From: Lentzea terrae
GTDB lineage: Bacteria > Actinomycetota > Actinomycetes > Mycobacteriales > Pseudonocardiaceae
NCBI RefSeq assembly: GCF_003265345.1
Contig: NZ_QFWW01000002.1
Location: 124,001 to 188,000, forward strand
Reading direction: 5' to 3'
Length of the DNA stretch: 64,000 bases
The notes under the pieces are model-generated. The model had not been told where the DNA came from and did no database searches. It saw only the letters and a list, made by a program, of their open reading frames with translations. Positions 1 to 7,837 of the stretch are shown here, piece after piece. The position numbers and the translations under genes are program-made. Position 1 is the first letter of the stretch; every line of letters starts with the position of its first letter.

Positions 1-123
1 GGTCCAGTCCCGCAGGTCGTGGACACCGACGCTGATCAGGCCCTTGTCGATCGCCTTCCCGAGCAACGCGGCACGCAGCGGCGCCAGGTACTCGGGGAAG
101 ATCGTGACGACGTCAATCTGCAT
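1..123 (-). CDS. trmD: tRNA (guanine-N1)-methyltransferase TrmD, N-terminal fragment
   Basis: Only the first 41 codons lie in the window; the rest continues beyond position 1. The reading starts at ATG 123 with MQIDVVTIFPEYLAPLR, the typical TrmD N-terminus, and includes the GKAIDKGLI stretch that begins the SPOUT-fold S-adenosylmethionine domain. TrmD makes m1G37 in tRNAs and prevents +1 frameshifting. The start overlaps the end of rimM by 11 bases, as in the widespread rpsP-KH-rimM-trmD operon, so co-transcription is expected. The catalytic C-terminal part cannot be checked. Confidence 0.9.
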   Translation of the reverse strand, partial: MQIDVVTIFPEYLAPLRAALLGKAIDKGLISVGVHDLRDWT

Positions 124-628
124 CGAGCAGACCCTCTGGCGGGTCGATCACGACACGGCCGCCGCGGACGTCCACGGTCGGCACGATCTCGCGCACGAAC
201 GGGATCAGCGCCTCGCCGCTGTCGCGGATGACGACGAGCAGCTCGCCACCGGGACCGTGCACGATCTCCTTGACAGTGCCGATCTTCGTGCCGTCGACGA
301 GTTCGGCCGTGAGCCCTTCGAGCTCGTGGTCGTAGAACTCGTCGGGGTCTTCGTTCGGCGGCAGGTCGTCGGTGCTGCCCAGCAACAACGTGCCGCGCAA
401 CGACTCCGCGACGTCGCGCGTCACGACTTCTTCGAAACGCACGAGCAGCCGCCCGGCATGAGGCCGGGCGGCTGACACAGTGAGGCTTCGAGACGTGCCG
501 TCGCGCAGCTTGGCCTGCATCGTCGCCCCGATCGCGAATCGCATCTCGGGAGAGTCAGTGCGCACGTCAACGGCGAGTTCGCCGGTGATCCCGTGCGCCT
601 TGGCCACACGGCCGACAACTACGTCCAT
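113..628 (-). CDS. rimM: 16S rRNA processing protein RimM
   Basis: About 171 aa. It begins MDVVVGRVAKAHGITGELAVDVRTD, the RimM N-terminal beta-barrel signature (GRI..aHGi.GelkV), followed by a C-terminal PRC-barrel with DLPPNEDPDEFYDHELEGL and the conserved PFV.EIVP..D segment near the end. RimM binds S19 in the 30S head and assists 16S maturation. The frame stays open upstream to 685, but the ATG at 628 gives the family N-terminus and was chosen. It follows the KH gene by about 19 bases and overlaps trmD by 11 bases. Confidence 0.93.
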   Translation of the reverse strand: MDVVVGRVAKAHGITGELAVDVRTDSPEMRFAIGATMQAKLRDGTSRSLTVSAARPHAGRLLVRFEEVVTRDVAESLRGTLLLGSTDDLPPNEDPDEFYDHELEGLTAELVDGTKIGTVKEIVHGPGGELLVVIRDSGEALIPFVREIVPTVDVRGGRVVIDPPEGLLDAD

Positions 629-647
629 TTGCCCTGAAAGCTCGTTC

Positions 648-887
648 TCAGCGGTCGGTGTCGACGACGTCGACCCGCACACCACGACCGCCGATACCGG
701 CCATCACGGTGCGCAGAGCCGTCGCGGTGCGACCGCCACGACCGATCACCTTGCCGAGGTCGTCCGGGTGGACGTGGACCTCGAGGGTGCGGCCGCGGCG
801 GGTCGTGACGAGGTTCACCCGGACGTCGTCCGGGTGGTCGACGATGCCGCGAACGAGGTGTTCGAGGGCGTCAGCCAACAAACTCAC
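648..887 (-). CDS. khpA: KH-domain RNA-binding protein (KhpA/YlqC family)
   Basis: 79 aa, GTG start, overlapping the rpsP stop by four bases (GTGA). A single type-II KH domain with the GRGGRTA (GxxG-loop) motif near the C-terminus; the N-terminus [20 protein letters not shown] is typical of the family. KhpA proteins bind RNA, often with KhpB, and affect translation and cell-size control in Gram-positives. Position between rpsP and rimM is the usual one. The whole small protein is present. Confidence 0.92.
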   Translation of the reverse strand: MSLLADALEHLVRGIVDHPDDVRVNLVTTRRGRTLEVHVHPDDLGKVIGRGGRTATALRTVMAGIGGRGVRVDVVDTDR

Positions 888-1324
888 GCCTCGTCCTTGG
901 TGGCCTCGTCAGCCTTGGGGGCCTCGTCGGCCTTCTTGGCCTTCTTCGCCTTCGGCGTGGTGGCCTCGGTCATCGGCTCCTCGTTCGCGGCGGCCAGAGC
1001 GGCGGCGAACAGGTCGGCCTTGGAAGCCTTCGGCTCCTTGACCTTGAGGGTGCCCTCGGCGCCAGGCAGGCCCTTGAACTTCTGCCAGTCACCGGTGATC
1101 TCGAGGAGACGCTGCACCGACTCGGTCGGCTGCGCGCCGACACCCAGCCAGTACTGCGCGCGCTCGGAGTCGACCGCGATGAACGACGGCTCTTCCTTCG
1201 GGTGGTACTTGCCGATCGTCTCGATCGCCTTGCCGTCGCGACGGGTGCGCGCGTCGGCGACCACGATGCGGTAGTACGGCTGACGGATCTTGCCGAGACG
1301 CTGAAGCTTGATCTTGACGGCCAC
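884..1324 (-). CDS. rpsP: 30S ribosomal protein S16
   Basis: 146 aa from a GTG start with AGGAG upstream. The first 90 residues are canonical S16 ([20 protein letters not shown], then [19 protein letters not shown] and the [12 protein letters not shown] region). A roughly 50-residue Lys/Ala/Glu-rich low-complexity tail follows; actinobacterial S16 commonly carries such a tail. First gene of the rpsP-khpA-rimM-trmD operon, so the operon promoter should lie in 1325-1448. Confidence 0.95.
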   Translation of the reverse strand: MAVKIKLQRLGKIRQPYYRIVVADARTRRDGKAIETIGKYHPKEEPSFIAVDSERAQYWLGVGAQPTESVQRLLEITGDWQKFKGLPGAEGTLKVKEPKASKADLFAAALAAANEEPMTEATTPKAKKAKKADEAPKADEATKDEA

Positions 1325-1448
1325 GGGCCTGGTACTCCTTGAACTCTGTGTTGGTGGTTCGCACAGCCGCGGCCCGGGCAGAGGGGCCGACCGCGGCGGA
1401 CAACCGGCAATTCTGCCAGATGGGGGCTGGTGGATCCGAATCGGGTCG

Positions 1449-2180
1449 CTAGACGAACGCCTTGACGGTCTTGAGGGCGTCTTTCACGGCTCGCGCGTGC
1501 TCGACCGCGCCCGGCGTGTCGCCGTGCACGCACAGCGACTCCGCCTGGGTTTTGATGATCGTGCCGTCGACCGCGACGAGTTCTCCCTCGAGCAGTCTGG
1601 TCGCGCGCTCGATGATCTGCGCGGTGTTCGTGAGCAGGGCATTCGGCTCGCTGCGCGGGACCAGCGTGCCCTGCGGGGTGTAGCCGCGGTCGGCGAACGC
1701 TTCCTGGACCGGCCTGAGGCCGTTCTGCGTCGCCTTCTTGAGCAGCTGGGAGCCGGGCAGGCCGAGGATCGGGAGGTCCTTGAACGCCTTGGTGCCGTTG
1801 ACCACGGCTTCTGCCTGCTTTTCGTGGTGCACCGTCGCGTTGTAAAGGGCGCCGTGCGGCTTCACGTAGACGACTTCGGTGCCTGCTGCTCGTGCGCACG
1901 CGTCGAGCGCGCCGATTTGGTACAGGACCTCGTCGGCGAGCTCGATCGGGTCGGCGTCGATGAACCTGCGCCCGAACCCCGCGAGGTCGCGGTAGCTCAC
2001 CTGCGCGCCGATCTTGACGCCGTTCTGCGCGGCTTGTTCGCACACCTTGCGCATGGTCGACGGGTCGCCGGCGTGGAAGCCGCACGCGACGTTCGCGCTG
2101 GTGATGATCCCCAGGAGCGCTGTGTCGTCGCCGAGCTTCCAAATGCCGAAGCCCTCGCCGAGGTCGCTGTTGAGGTCCAT
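1449..2180 (-). CDS. pxpA: LamB/YcsF family protein, 5-oxoprolinase subunit A-like
   Basis: 243 aa starting [19 protein letters not shown], the hallmark N-terminus of the LamB/YcsF family (DLN.D.GE.fG). [12 protein letters not shown] and [10 protein letters not shown] are further family motifs with likely metal/substrate residues. PxpA acts with PxpB and PxpC to hydrolyse 5-oxoproline to glutamate using ATP. No pxpB or pxpC gene is in the window, so the subunit is isolated here. The ATG at 2180 shares one base with the stop of the upstream CPBP gene (TGATG), arguing for coupling. Family assignment is solid; activity alone is uncertain. Confidence 0.9.
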   Translation of the reverse strand: MDLNSDLGEGFGIWKLGDDTALLGIITSANVACGFHAGDPSTMRKVCEQAAQNGVKIGAQVSYRDLAGFGRRFIDADPIELADEVLYQIGALDACARAAGTEVVYVKPHGALYNATVHHEKQAEAVVNGTKAFKDLPILGLPGSQLLKKATQNGLRPVQEAFADRGYTPQGTLVPRSEPNALLTNTAQIIERATRLLEGELVAVDGTIIKTQAESLCVHGDTPGAVEHARAVKDALKTVKAFV

Positions 2181-2956
2181 CAGATGACCCCCACGGAGAC
2201 GAGGAGGAGCGTGAGGCCGGGGAGGAAGTTGTTCATCACGTGCACCACGATGCTCGCCCCGAGGCGTCGTGTGATGAGGCGCGCGATGCCGATCGGGATG
2301 GCGATCACGAGCAGCAACCACGTGCGGTGGGGTTCGAGGTGGCTGACCGCGAAGATCACGGTGGTGAGCACGAACGCGGCCCACCTGCTCCAGCCCTGGC
2401 GTTCGACGGCGCCCCAGAGCAGGCCGCGGAAGATGATCTCCTCGCAGATCGGCCCGATGAAGCTCATGTAGAGGAACATCGTGATGGCGGCCGAGAGCGG
2501 CAGGTTCGCGTCGGTGAACAGCTCGCCCACCGCGCTCGTGGCGTTCTCCGCGCCGACGATGCTGGCCCAGAGGTTGGCCGCGGCCAGGGTGAGGACGAGC
2601 CCGCCGACGCCGATCTTGAGACCGGTGGCGATGTCCTCCTTGGTCAGGCTGAGGCGCAGGTCGATCACCGGACCGTTGCCTCTCACGTACGTGATCGCGA
2701 TGGCGAGGCCGGCGGCGAGCATGATCGGCACGAGTGAGCCGATCAGCACCAGCGCGGTCGAGTTCTCGAGGTTCGCGCCGAGGCTCTTGCCCACCGCCGT
2801 GATGAAGACGGCGCTCAGGATGAAGACGGCCTCGACCAGGATGAAGGCGCCGAATCCCCAGCGCTGGCCGACCCGCTCCGGCTCCGGGTTGCGGCTGATG
2901 TCCCGCACGCTCTCGATGAAGCCTCGGCTCGGCTTCGGGGACTCCGGCTCACTCAC
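2180..2956 (-). CDS. CPBP-family intramembrane metalloprotease (Abi/CAAX protease-like)
   Basis: About 258 aa from GTG 2956 (VSEPESPKPSRG). Several hydrophobic segments, with the signature EEIIFRG around residues 172-178 (EExxxR) and the second motif FAVSHLE with its histidine about 30 residues later. These Glu and His residues form the CPBP active site. Family members are involved in prenyl-protein processing, bacteriocin self-immunity or stress signalling; substrate unknown here. Translationally coupled to pxpA. The open frame extends to 3004, but the sequence before 2956 is not family-like. Confidence 0.85.
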   Translation of the reverse strand: MSEPESPKPSRGFIESVRDISRNPEPERVGQRWGFGAFILVEAVFILSAVFITAVGKSLGANLENSTALVLIGSLVPIMLAAGLAIAITYVRGNGPVIDLRLSLTKEDIATGLKIGVGGLVLTLAAANLWASIVGAENATSAVGELFTDANLPLSAAITMFLYMSFIGPICEEIIFRGLLWGAVERQGWSRWAAFVLTTVIFAVSHLEPHRTWLLLVIAIPIGIARLITRRLGASIVVHVMNNFLPGLTLLLVSVGVI

Positions 2957-3004
2957 GCTCTGCAATCTAGTCACGCCGCGCGTACCTGCAGATGCACAGC
3001 GCAC

Positions 3005-3761
3005 GGCGGTGTTGTCTGTGGTGCACTCAAGATCGGCTCACCTCGCGATCGACGGCTTTTGAAGCACCGATGCTCGACCGGGGCCTCGCGATACGAGTGG
3101 AGTGGGGACCGCGATCAGCCGCCCCGAGTCCGAGGTTAGCCTGCTGCACCGACGGAATCCCGGCCAAGCATCTGGCCAAAAGATGGTCAGATCGGGGCCG
3201 GGTGGATGTCCCTTCTTCCGGTGAACGGATCGGCGCGCGAGGGGTGGGGTAAACCTCGGTGGCGCGGGGCCATTGGTGCAGGTTGGGTGCCGAGGGCGGG
3301 CTTGCGGGCGTGGGGACGACACGGCTCGTCGGAACGTCCGGTGGCGAGACGTTGCTGGTGGGGCTCGTGCGCGCGCAGAAGCCGCACGGCGCGCCGGGAG
3401 CTCAGAGGCGAGACGGTTGCGGCACGTCGTGTGGGGCGGCGAGATGTGTGGGCAGCACAGGTGCGCGCGGCACCAGACAGCCCGCCGAACCCGCACGGGC
3501 AAGACCGTTGCGGCGCGTCGCGTGCGGCGGCGAGCTGCTGCGGGCGGGGCTCGTGCGCGCACAGGAGCCGCACGGCGCGACGGAACCGCACAGGCAAGAC
3601 CGTTGCATGCGGCAGCGAGTTGCTGTGGACGGCCGTGCGCGCAGAAGCCGCACGGCCCGCCAGACCCACACAGGCAAGACCGTCGCCACCCCTCGCGTGC
3701 GGCGGCGAGACGCTGCGGACAGCCGTGCGCGCGCAAACACCACACGGCGCGCGCCGGAACC
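3005..3761. other. Intergenic stretch without a credible gene
   Basis: About 750 bases between the CPBP gene and the ECF sigma gene. Long open frames run through it in several frames, but their products are Arg/Ala/Pro-rich and shift frame along a repeat whose unit is not a multiple of three. The first about 300 bases hold no feature apart from short hairpin-like arms (around 3170-3195). The rest is the degenerate tandem repeat listed separately. Confidence 0.7.
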
Positions 3762-3772
3762 TCAGCGGCGCA
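3331..3772. repeat. Five degenerate tandem copies of an about 90-bp repeat
   Basis: Copies begin near 3331, 3421, 3512, 3606 and 3687, with spacing about 91, 91, 84 and 91 bases measured at the recurring GGCGGCGAG element (near 3340, 3433, 3524, 3608, 3699). Each copy carries some or all of three blocks: GGCGGCGAGnTGCTGnGG; GTGCGCGCnCAGnAGCCGC (3367, 3553, 3634); and CACAGGCAAGACCGT (3492 with one change, 3587, 3668). The unit length is not divisible by three, so the tract is not a repeat protein. The last copy ends inside the 3' end of the sigma gene. Confidence 0.75.
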
Positions 3773-4637
3773 GGGCCGTCTCCCGTTCCATGTGCGAGAG
3801 CTTCGCCGGGTTGCGCACCGCGTAGAGACCGCTGATCAGCCCGTTGTCGATGCGCAGCGCGATCACGGTGTCCAGCTCGCCGTTGTACCTGACGATCAAC
3901 GCCGGGTGCCCGTTTGCGCGCCACGGCTCCATCGTCCAGCCGGTGAACTTGGTCAGGCCGCCGATGAGCAGGCGGGCGACCTTGTCCGCCCCCACCACCG
4001 GGCGCGGCACGGCCTGCTTCACTCCGCCGCCGTCGCCGAGGAACACGACGTCCGGGGCCAGCAGGTCCAGGAGTTGCTGCAGGTCGCCGGTCTCGGTGGC
4101 GCGTTTGAACGCGGCCAGGGCGTCGCGGGTCTCGTCCTGGGAGACCACACCGCGCGGGCGGCGGGCGGCCACGTGAGAGCGGGCTCGGTGGGCGACCTGG
4201 CGGACGGCGGCCGGGGTTTTGTCGACGGCGAGGGCGATCTCGTCGTAGTCCAGGTCGAAGACCTCGCGCAGCACGAAGACAGCGCGTTCGGTCGGGGTCA
4301 GGGTTTCCAGGACCAGCATCATCGCCATCGAGACGCTGTCGGCCAGTTCGACGTCCTCGGCGACATCGGGAGTGGTCAGCAGCGGTTCGGGGAGCCACGA
4401 GCCGACGTAGGACTCCTTGCGGCGGCCCAAGGTCCGCAGCCGCGTCAGGGCCTGGCGGGTGACGATGCGGACCAGGTAGGCGCGGTGGTTCTCGACGATG
4501 CCCAGGTCGACGCCCGCCCACTTCAGCCACGTCTCCTGCAGCACGTCCTCGGCGTCGGCGGCGGAGCCGAGCATCTCGTAGGCGATCGTGAAGAGCAGGT
4601 TGCGGTGGCTGACGAACGAGTCGGTTGCGGCATCCAT
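3762..4637 (-). CDS. ECF41-type RNA polymerase sigma factor (SigJ-like) with SnoaL-like C-terminal domain
   Basis: About 291 aa. Residues 1-160 hold sigma-2 (AYEMLGSAADAEDVLQETWLKW) and sigma-4 (TPTERAVFVLREVFDLDYDEIA) regions. The remaining 130 residues are a SnoaL/NTF2-like extension with FLGDGGG and a terminal NPAKL element, the layout of ECF41 factors. In that group the extension replaces an anti-sigma factor and modulates activity. The gene is divergent from a carboxymuconolactone-decarboxylase-family gene, the classical ECF41 partner. ATG 4637 is chosen because the promoter-like element ends about 9 bases upstream, suggesting a leaderless mRNA; GTG 4643 is possible. Confidence 0.9.
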   Translation of the reverse strand: MDAATDSFVSHRNLLFTIAYEMLGSAADAEDVLQETWLKWAGVDLGIVENHRAYLVRIVTRQALTRLRTLGRRKESYVGSWLPEPLLTTPDVAEDVELADSVSMAMMLVLETLTPTERAVFVLREVFDLDYDEIALAVDKTPAAVRQVAHRARSHVAARRPRGVVSQDETRDALAAFKRATETGDLQQLLDLLAPDVVFLGDGGGVKQAVPRPVVGADKVARLLIGGLTKFTGWTMEPWRANGHPALIVRYNGELDTVIALRIDNGLISGLYAVRNPAKLSHMERETALRR

Positions 4638-4645
4638 GGTCACAA

Positions 4646-4672
4646 GACACCAGCCGGCCGCGGTTTGTGACA
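4646..4672 (-). promoter_or_regulatory. Putative ECF41 autoregulated promoter for the sigma gene
   Basis: Read on the minus strand, TGTCACA (4672-4666) is followed after 16 bases by TGTC (4649-4646), close to the ECF41 consensus TGTCACA / CGTC. The start codon follows within about 10 bases. Motif match is seen; promoter activity is inferred. Confidence 0.5.
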
Positions 4673-4686
4673 GTGGGCTGAGTCAC

Positions 4687-4713
4687 AGTCACAAAATCCA
4701 GAAGTCCGGCATC
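4687..4713 (+). promoter_or_regulatory. Putative ECF41-dependent promoter for the AhpD-like gene
   Basis: AGTCACA (4687-4693) and, after 16 bases, CATC (4710-4713) resemble the ECF41 pair TGTCACA / CGTC with one change in each element and the same spacing as the divergent promoter. A second AGTCACA overlaps at 4681-4687. It lies about 39 bases before the downstream start codon. Confidence 0.4.
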
Positions 4714-4751
4714 TCGTGGTCGTTCAAGCCACACCACGAGGGAGCAAGAAC

Positions 4752-5219
4752 ATGCGTCTCAACCTGTTCGGCACCGAAACCGGCACCATGCTCGCCAAGC
4801 GGTTCGCCGGGCTCAGCACCGTGCTCCACCAGTCGACGTTGCCGAAGACCGTGATCGAGCTGGTCAGCCTGCGGGCCAGTCAGCTCAACGGCTGCGGCTT
4901 CTGCCTCGACATGCACGTCAAGGAGGCGGTCGCGGCCGGTGAGGACCCGATGCGGCTGCACCTGGTGGCCGGGTGGCGGGAGACCACCGTGTTCACCGAG
5001 GCCGAGCAGGCCGCACTGGCGTTCGCCGAGGAGGGCACCGAGAACGTGAGCGTCAGCGACGACACCTGGACGGCCCTGACCAAGCACTTCGACGACGAGC
5101 AGACCGCCGCGCTGGTGTGCCTGGTCGGGCTCATCAACGCGGCCAACCGGATGGCCGTGATCACGCAGCAGAAGGGCGGGGCGTACCAGGTGGGCGCGAT
5201 GGCCCACTTCGAGAGCTAA
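4752..5219 (+). CDS. Carboxymuconolactone decarboxylase/AhpD-family protein
   Basis: 155 aa, ATG 4752 preceded by GAGGGAGCA. Contains the CMD/AhpD core with NGCGFCLDMH: the CxxC redox pair and the downstream His typical of peroxidase-type AhpD proteins. Such proteins act as alkylhydroperoxidases or (de)carboxylases on small substrates; ECF41 partners of this type are thought to handle oxidative or electrophilic stress. Divergent from the ECF41 sigma gene at 4637. Its 3' end overlaps the convergent amidohydrolase by four bases. Substrate unknown. Confidence 0.88.
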   Translation: MRLNLFGTETGTMLAKRFAGLSTVLHQSTLPKTVIELVSLRASQLNGCGFCLDMHVKEAVAAGEDPMRLHLVAGWRETTVFTEAEQAALAFAEEGTENVSVSDDTWTALTKHFDDEQTAALVCLVGLINAANRMAVITQQKGGAYQVGAMAHFES

Positions 5220-6271
5220 AGAATCCTGCCCCTGAGCATGATCATGCGCGGCGACCGCAGGACGTCGAGGTCAAGGCGAGGGTCCTCGTCGTAGACCACG
5301 ACGTCCGCGGCCGCGCCTTCCACCAGAGACGGGAAACCCAGCCAGGAGCGGGCGTTCCACGACGCGGCACCGATGGCGTCGACAGCGCTCATGCCCACGC
5401 GGTGCAGCGCAACGATCTCGTCGACGATGCGGCCGTGCTGGATGCCGCCGCCCGCGTCGGTGCCCGCGTAGACCGGCACGCCCGCCTCGATCGCCGACGC
5501 CACGGTGGTCGAAACGCGGGCGTGCAACGAGCGCATGTGGTCGGCGTACGCGGGGTACTTGCTCGCCCGGTCCGCGATGCCGGGGAACGTCTCGATGTTG
5601 ATCAACGTGGGCACCAGCGCGGTGCCGTTGGCGGCCATCAGCGAGATCGTGTCGTCGGTGAGGCCCGTGCCGTGCTCGATGCAGTCGATGCCGGCGTTGA
5701 TCAGGCCGGGCAACGCGTCCTCGCCGAACACGTGGGCCGTCACGCGGGCACCGGCGTCGTGCGCGACCTTGATCGCGTCCGTCAGCTCTGCGTCCGTCCA
5801 CAGTGGAGCGAGATCGCCCACGCCGCGGTCGATCCAGTCGCCGACGAGCTTCACCCAGCCGTCGCCGTACGCGGCCTGCTCGGCCACGGCGGACGGGAGA
5901 TCCGACTCGATCTCCACGCCGATGTGCGGGAGGTAGCGCTTCGGGCGGGCGAGGTGGCGGCCCGACCGGATGATCCGCGGCAGGTCGAGGCGCTCCTGCA
6001 ACGGCGTCGTGTCGATCGGTGAGCCGCAGTCGCGGATCAGCAACGTGCCCGCGTCGCGGTCCGTGACCGCCTGCTCAACGGCTTCGGGCAGCTCAACGCC
6101 ACCCTGCGGGCCCAGGCCGACGTGGCAGTGCGCGTCGACCAGGCCCGGCACCAGGAACCCGCCGTCGACCACAGTCGTCGCGCCCGGCACCGGCTGGGTG
6201 CGCACACGGCCGTTGACGACCCACAGGTCTCGCGGTTCGCCGTCGGGGAGGACGACGCCGCGCAGGTGCAT
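5216..6271 (-). CDS. Amidohydrolase-superfamily protein (imidazolonepropionase-like)
   Basis: About 351 aa. Metal-dependent hydrolase: an N-terminal composite domain with VVDGGFLVPGLVDAHCHV (HxH ligands), then VTAHVFGED, a CIEHGTGL segment and a late Asp in YAGTDAGGG. It lies directly downstream of ffh; the ATG is two bases beyond the ffh stop, and a GTG at 6277 would overlap it. M. tuberculosis has an amidohydrolase gene (Rv2915c) in the same position next to ffh, so this belongs to the conserved backbone. Substrate not predictable. Confidence 0.85.
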   Translation of the reverse strand: MHLRGVVLPDGEPRDLWVVNGRVRTQPVPGATTVVDGGFLVPGLVDAHCHVGLGPQGGVELPEAVEQAVTDRDAGTLLIRDCGSPIDTTPLQERLDLPRIIRSGRHLARPKRYLPHIGVEIESDLPSAVAEQAAYGDGWVKLVGDWIDRGVGDLAPLWTDAELTDAIKVAHDAGARVTAHVFGEDALPGLINAGIDCIEHGTGLTDDTISLMAANGTALVPTLINIETFPGIADRASKYPAYADHMRSLHARVSTTVASAIEAGVPVYAGTDAGGGIQHGRIVDEIVALHRVGMSAVDAIGAASWNARSWLGFPSLVEGAAADVVVYDEDPRLDLDVLRSPRMIMLRGRIL

Positions 6272-6273
6272 GG

Positions 6274-7827
6274 TCACTTCTTCTTGTCGTCGCCGTCGAA
6301 CTTGAACTTCGACGGGTCGAAGCCGGGCGGCAGCTCGTTCATGCCACCACCGAGGTTCGGCAGGCCACCGCCGGGAGGCATGCCGGGCATGCCGCCTGGC
6401 ATGCCACCGGGGAACATCCCCGGGAAGCCGCCCTTGATCTTCGGGGGCGTCGGGCCGCGTCCGCCCTTGCCCTTCTTCCCCTTCTTGCCCTTCTTGCCAC
6501 GACCGCCGCCACCGCCGCCGAAGCCCATCCGGCCGGCCATCGACGCCATCATCTTGCGGGCCTCGAAGAAGCGGTTGACCAGGTCGTTGACGTCGCTGAC
6601 CTTGACGCCCGAGCCGTTCGCGATGCGCAGCCGGCGGGAGGCGTTGATCATCTTGGGGTCGTCGCGCTCCGCCGGGGTCATGCCGCGGATGATCGCCTGG
6701 ATGCGGTCGAGGTGCTTCTCGTCCAGCATCGCGAGCTGGTCCTTCATCTGACCGGCACCGGGGAGCATGCCGAGCAGGTTCGCGATCGGGCCCATCTTGC
6801 GGATGGCGAGCATCTGCTCCAGGAAGTCCTCGAGCGTGAGCTGGCCGGTGTGCAGCTTCTGCGCCGCCTTCTCGGCCTGCTCCTGGTCGAAGTGCTGCTC
6901 GGCCTGCTCGATCAGCGTGAGGACGTCACCCATGCCGAGGATGCGCGAGGCCATCCGGTCGGGGTGGAAGACGTCGAAGTCCTCGAGCTTCTCGCCGTTG
7001 GACGCGAAGAGGATCGGCTGGCCGGTGACCTCGCGGACCGACAGCGCGGCACCACCGCGGGCGTCGCCGTCGAGCTTGGTCAGCACCACGCCGGTGAAGC
7101 CGACGCCGTCGCGGAACGCCGTGGCCGTGTTGACCGCGTCCTGACCGACCATCGCGTCGACCACGAACAGGACCTCGTCCGGGTTGACCGCGGCCCGGAT
7201 GTCGATGGCCTGCTTCATCATCTCCTCGTCGACACCCAGCCGGCCGGCCGTGTCGACGAGGACGATGTCGTGCTGCTTCGCCTTGGCTTCCTCGATGCCG
7301 CGGCGCGACACCGCGACCGGGTCGCCGACGCCGTTGCCCGGCTCGGGAGCGAAGACGGGTACGCCCGCGCGCTCACCGACGACCTGGAGCTGCGTCACCG
7401 CGTTCGGGCGCTGCAGGTCGGCCGCGACGAGCAGCGGCGTGTGGCCCTGCCCCTTCAGCCACTTCGCGAGCTTGCCGGCGAGCGTCGTCTTACCGGCACC
7501 CTGCAGACCCGCCAGCATGATCACCGACGGCGGGTTCTTCGCGAGGTTCAGGCGGCGCGTCTCGCCACCGAGGACGTTGACCAGCTCCTCGTTGACGATC
7601 TTCACGACCTGCTGCGCCGGGTTCAGCGCCTGGTGGACCTCGGAACCCTTGGCGCGTTCCTTCACCTTGCCGATGAAGTTGCGCACAACGGGCAGCGCAA
7701 CGTCGGCCTCGAGCAGGGCGACCCTGATCTCGCGCGCGGTCGCGTCGATGTCGGCGTCGCTGAGCCGGCCCTTGCCGCGAAGGCTCTGGAGAACCGTGGT
7801 CAGCCGGTCGGAAAGCGTGGAGAACAC
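6274..7827 (-). CDS. ffh: Signal recognition particle protein Ffh
   Basis: About 517 aa. N domain, then GTPase G domain with GLQGAGKTTLAGK (P-loop), DTAGRLGVDEEMM (G3) and TKLDGDARGG (G4), then the Met-rich M domain that binds 4.5S RNA and signal peptides, ending in a long Gly/Met/Pro- and Lys-rich tail. GTG 7827 gives VFSTLSDRLTTVLQSLRGKG, matching the usual N-terminus; a TTG at 7845 would add six residues and overlap the HAD gene. Partner of FtsY (34638-35930) in co-translational membrane targeting. Confidence 0.96.
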   Translation of the reverse strand: MFSTLSDRLTTVLQSLRGKGRLSDADIDATAREIRVALLEADVALPVVRNFIGKVKERAKGSEVHQALNPAQQVVKIVNEELVNVLGGETRRLNLAKNPPSVIMLAGLQGAGKTTLAGKLAKWLKGQGHTPLLVAADLQRPNAVTQLQVVGERAGVPVFAPEPGNGVGDPVAVSRRGIEEAKAKQHDIVLVDTAGRLGVDEEMMKQAIDIRAAVNPDEVLFVVDAMVGQDAVNTATAFRDGVGFTGVVLTKLDGDARGGAALSVREVTGQPILFASNGEKLEDFDVFHPDRMASRILGMGDVLTLIEQAEQHFDQEQAEKAAQKLHTGQLTLEDFLEQMLAIRKMGPIANLLGMLPGAGQMKDQLAMLDEKHLDRIQAIIRGMTPAERDDPKMINASRRLRIANGSGVKVSDVNDLVNRFFEARKMMASMAGRMGFGGGGGGRGKKGKKGKKGKGGRGPTPPKIKGGFPGMFPGGMPGGMPGMPPGGGLPNLGGGMNELPPGFDPSKFKFDGDDKKK

Positions 7828-7837
7828 GCCCTCCAGA

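Noticed and set aside
1366..1397. GCCGCGG/CCGCGGC arms upstream of rpsP as a riboswitch or terminator
   Set aside because: Only seven paired bases with an 18-base gap of GC-rich sequence; not distinguishable from chance.
970..2142. 390-codon minus-strand frame spanning rpsP and pxpA
   Set aside because: It is a shifted frame of two confident genes with an Arg-rich product.
3331..3772. Tandem units considered as a CRISPR array or a repeat protein
   Set aside because: Units are about 90 bases, diverged throughout, with no constant short repeat plus variable spacers, and the length is not a multiple of three.
3187..4737. Long minus-strand frames across the intergenic repeats and the sigma gene
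   Set aside because: Out of frame with the sigma gene. Products are Arg/Pro/Ala-rich, and the frame relation changes with each repeat unit, so they are by-products of GC-rich DNA.
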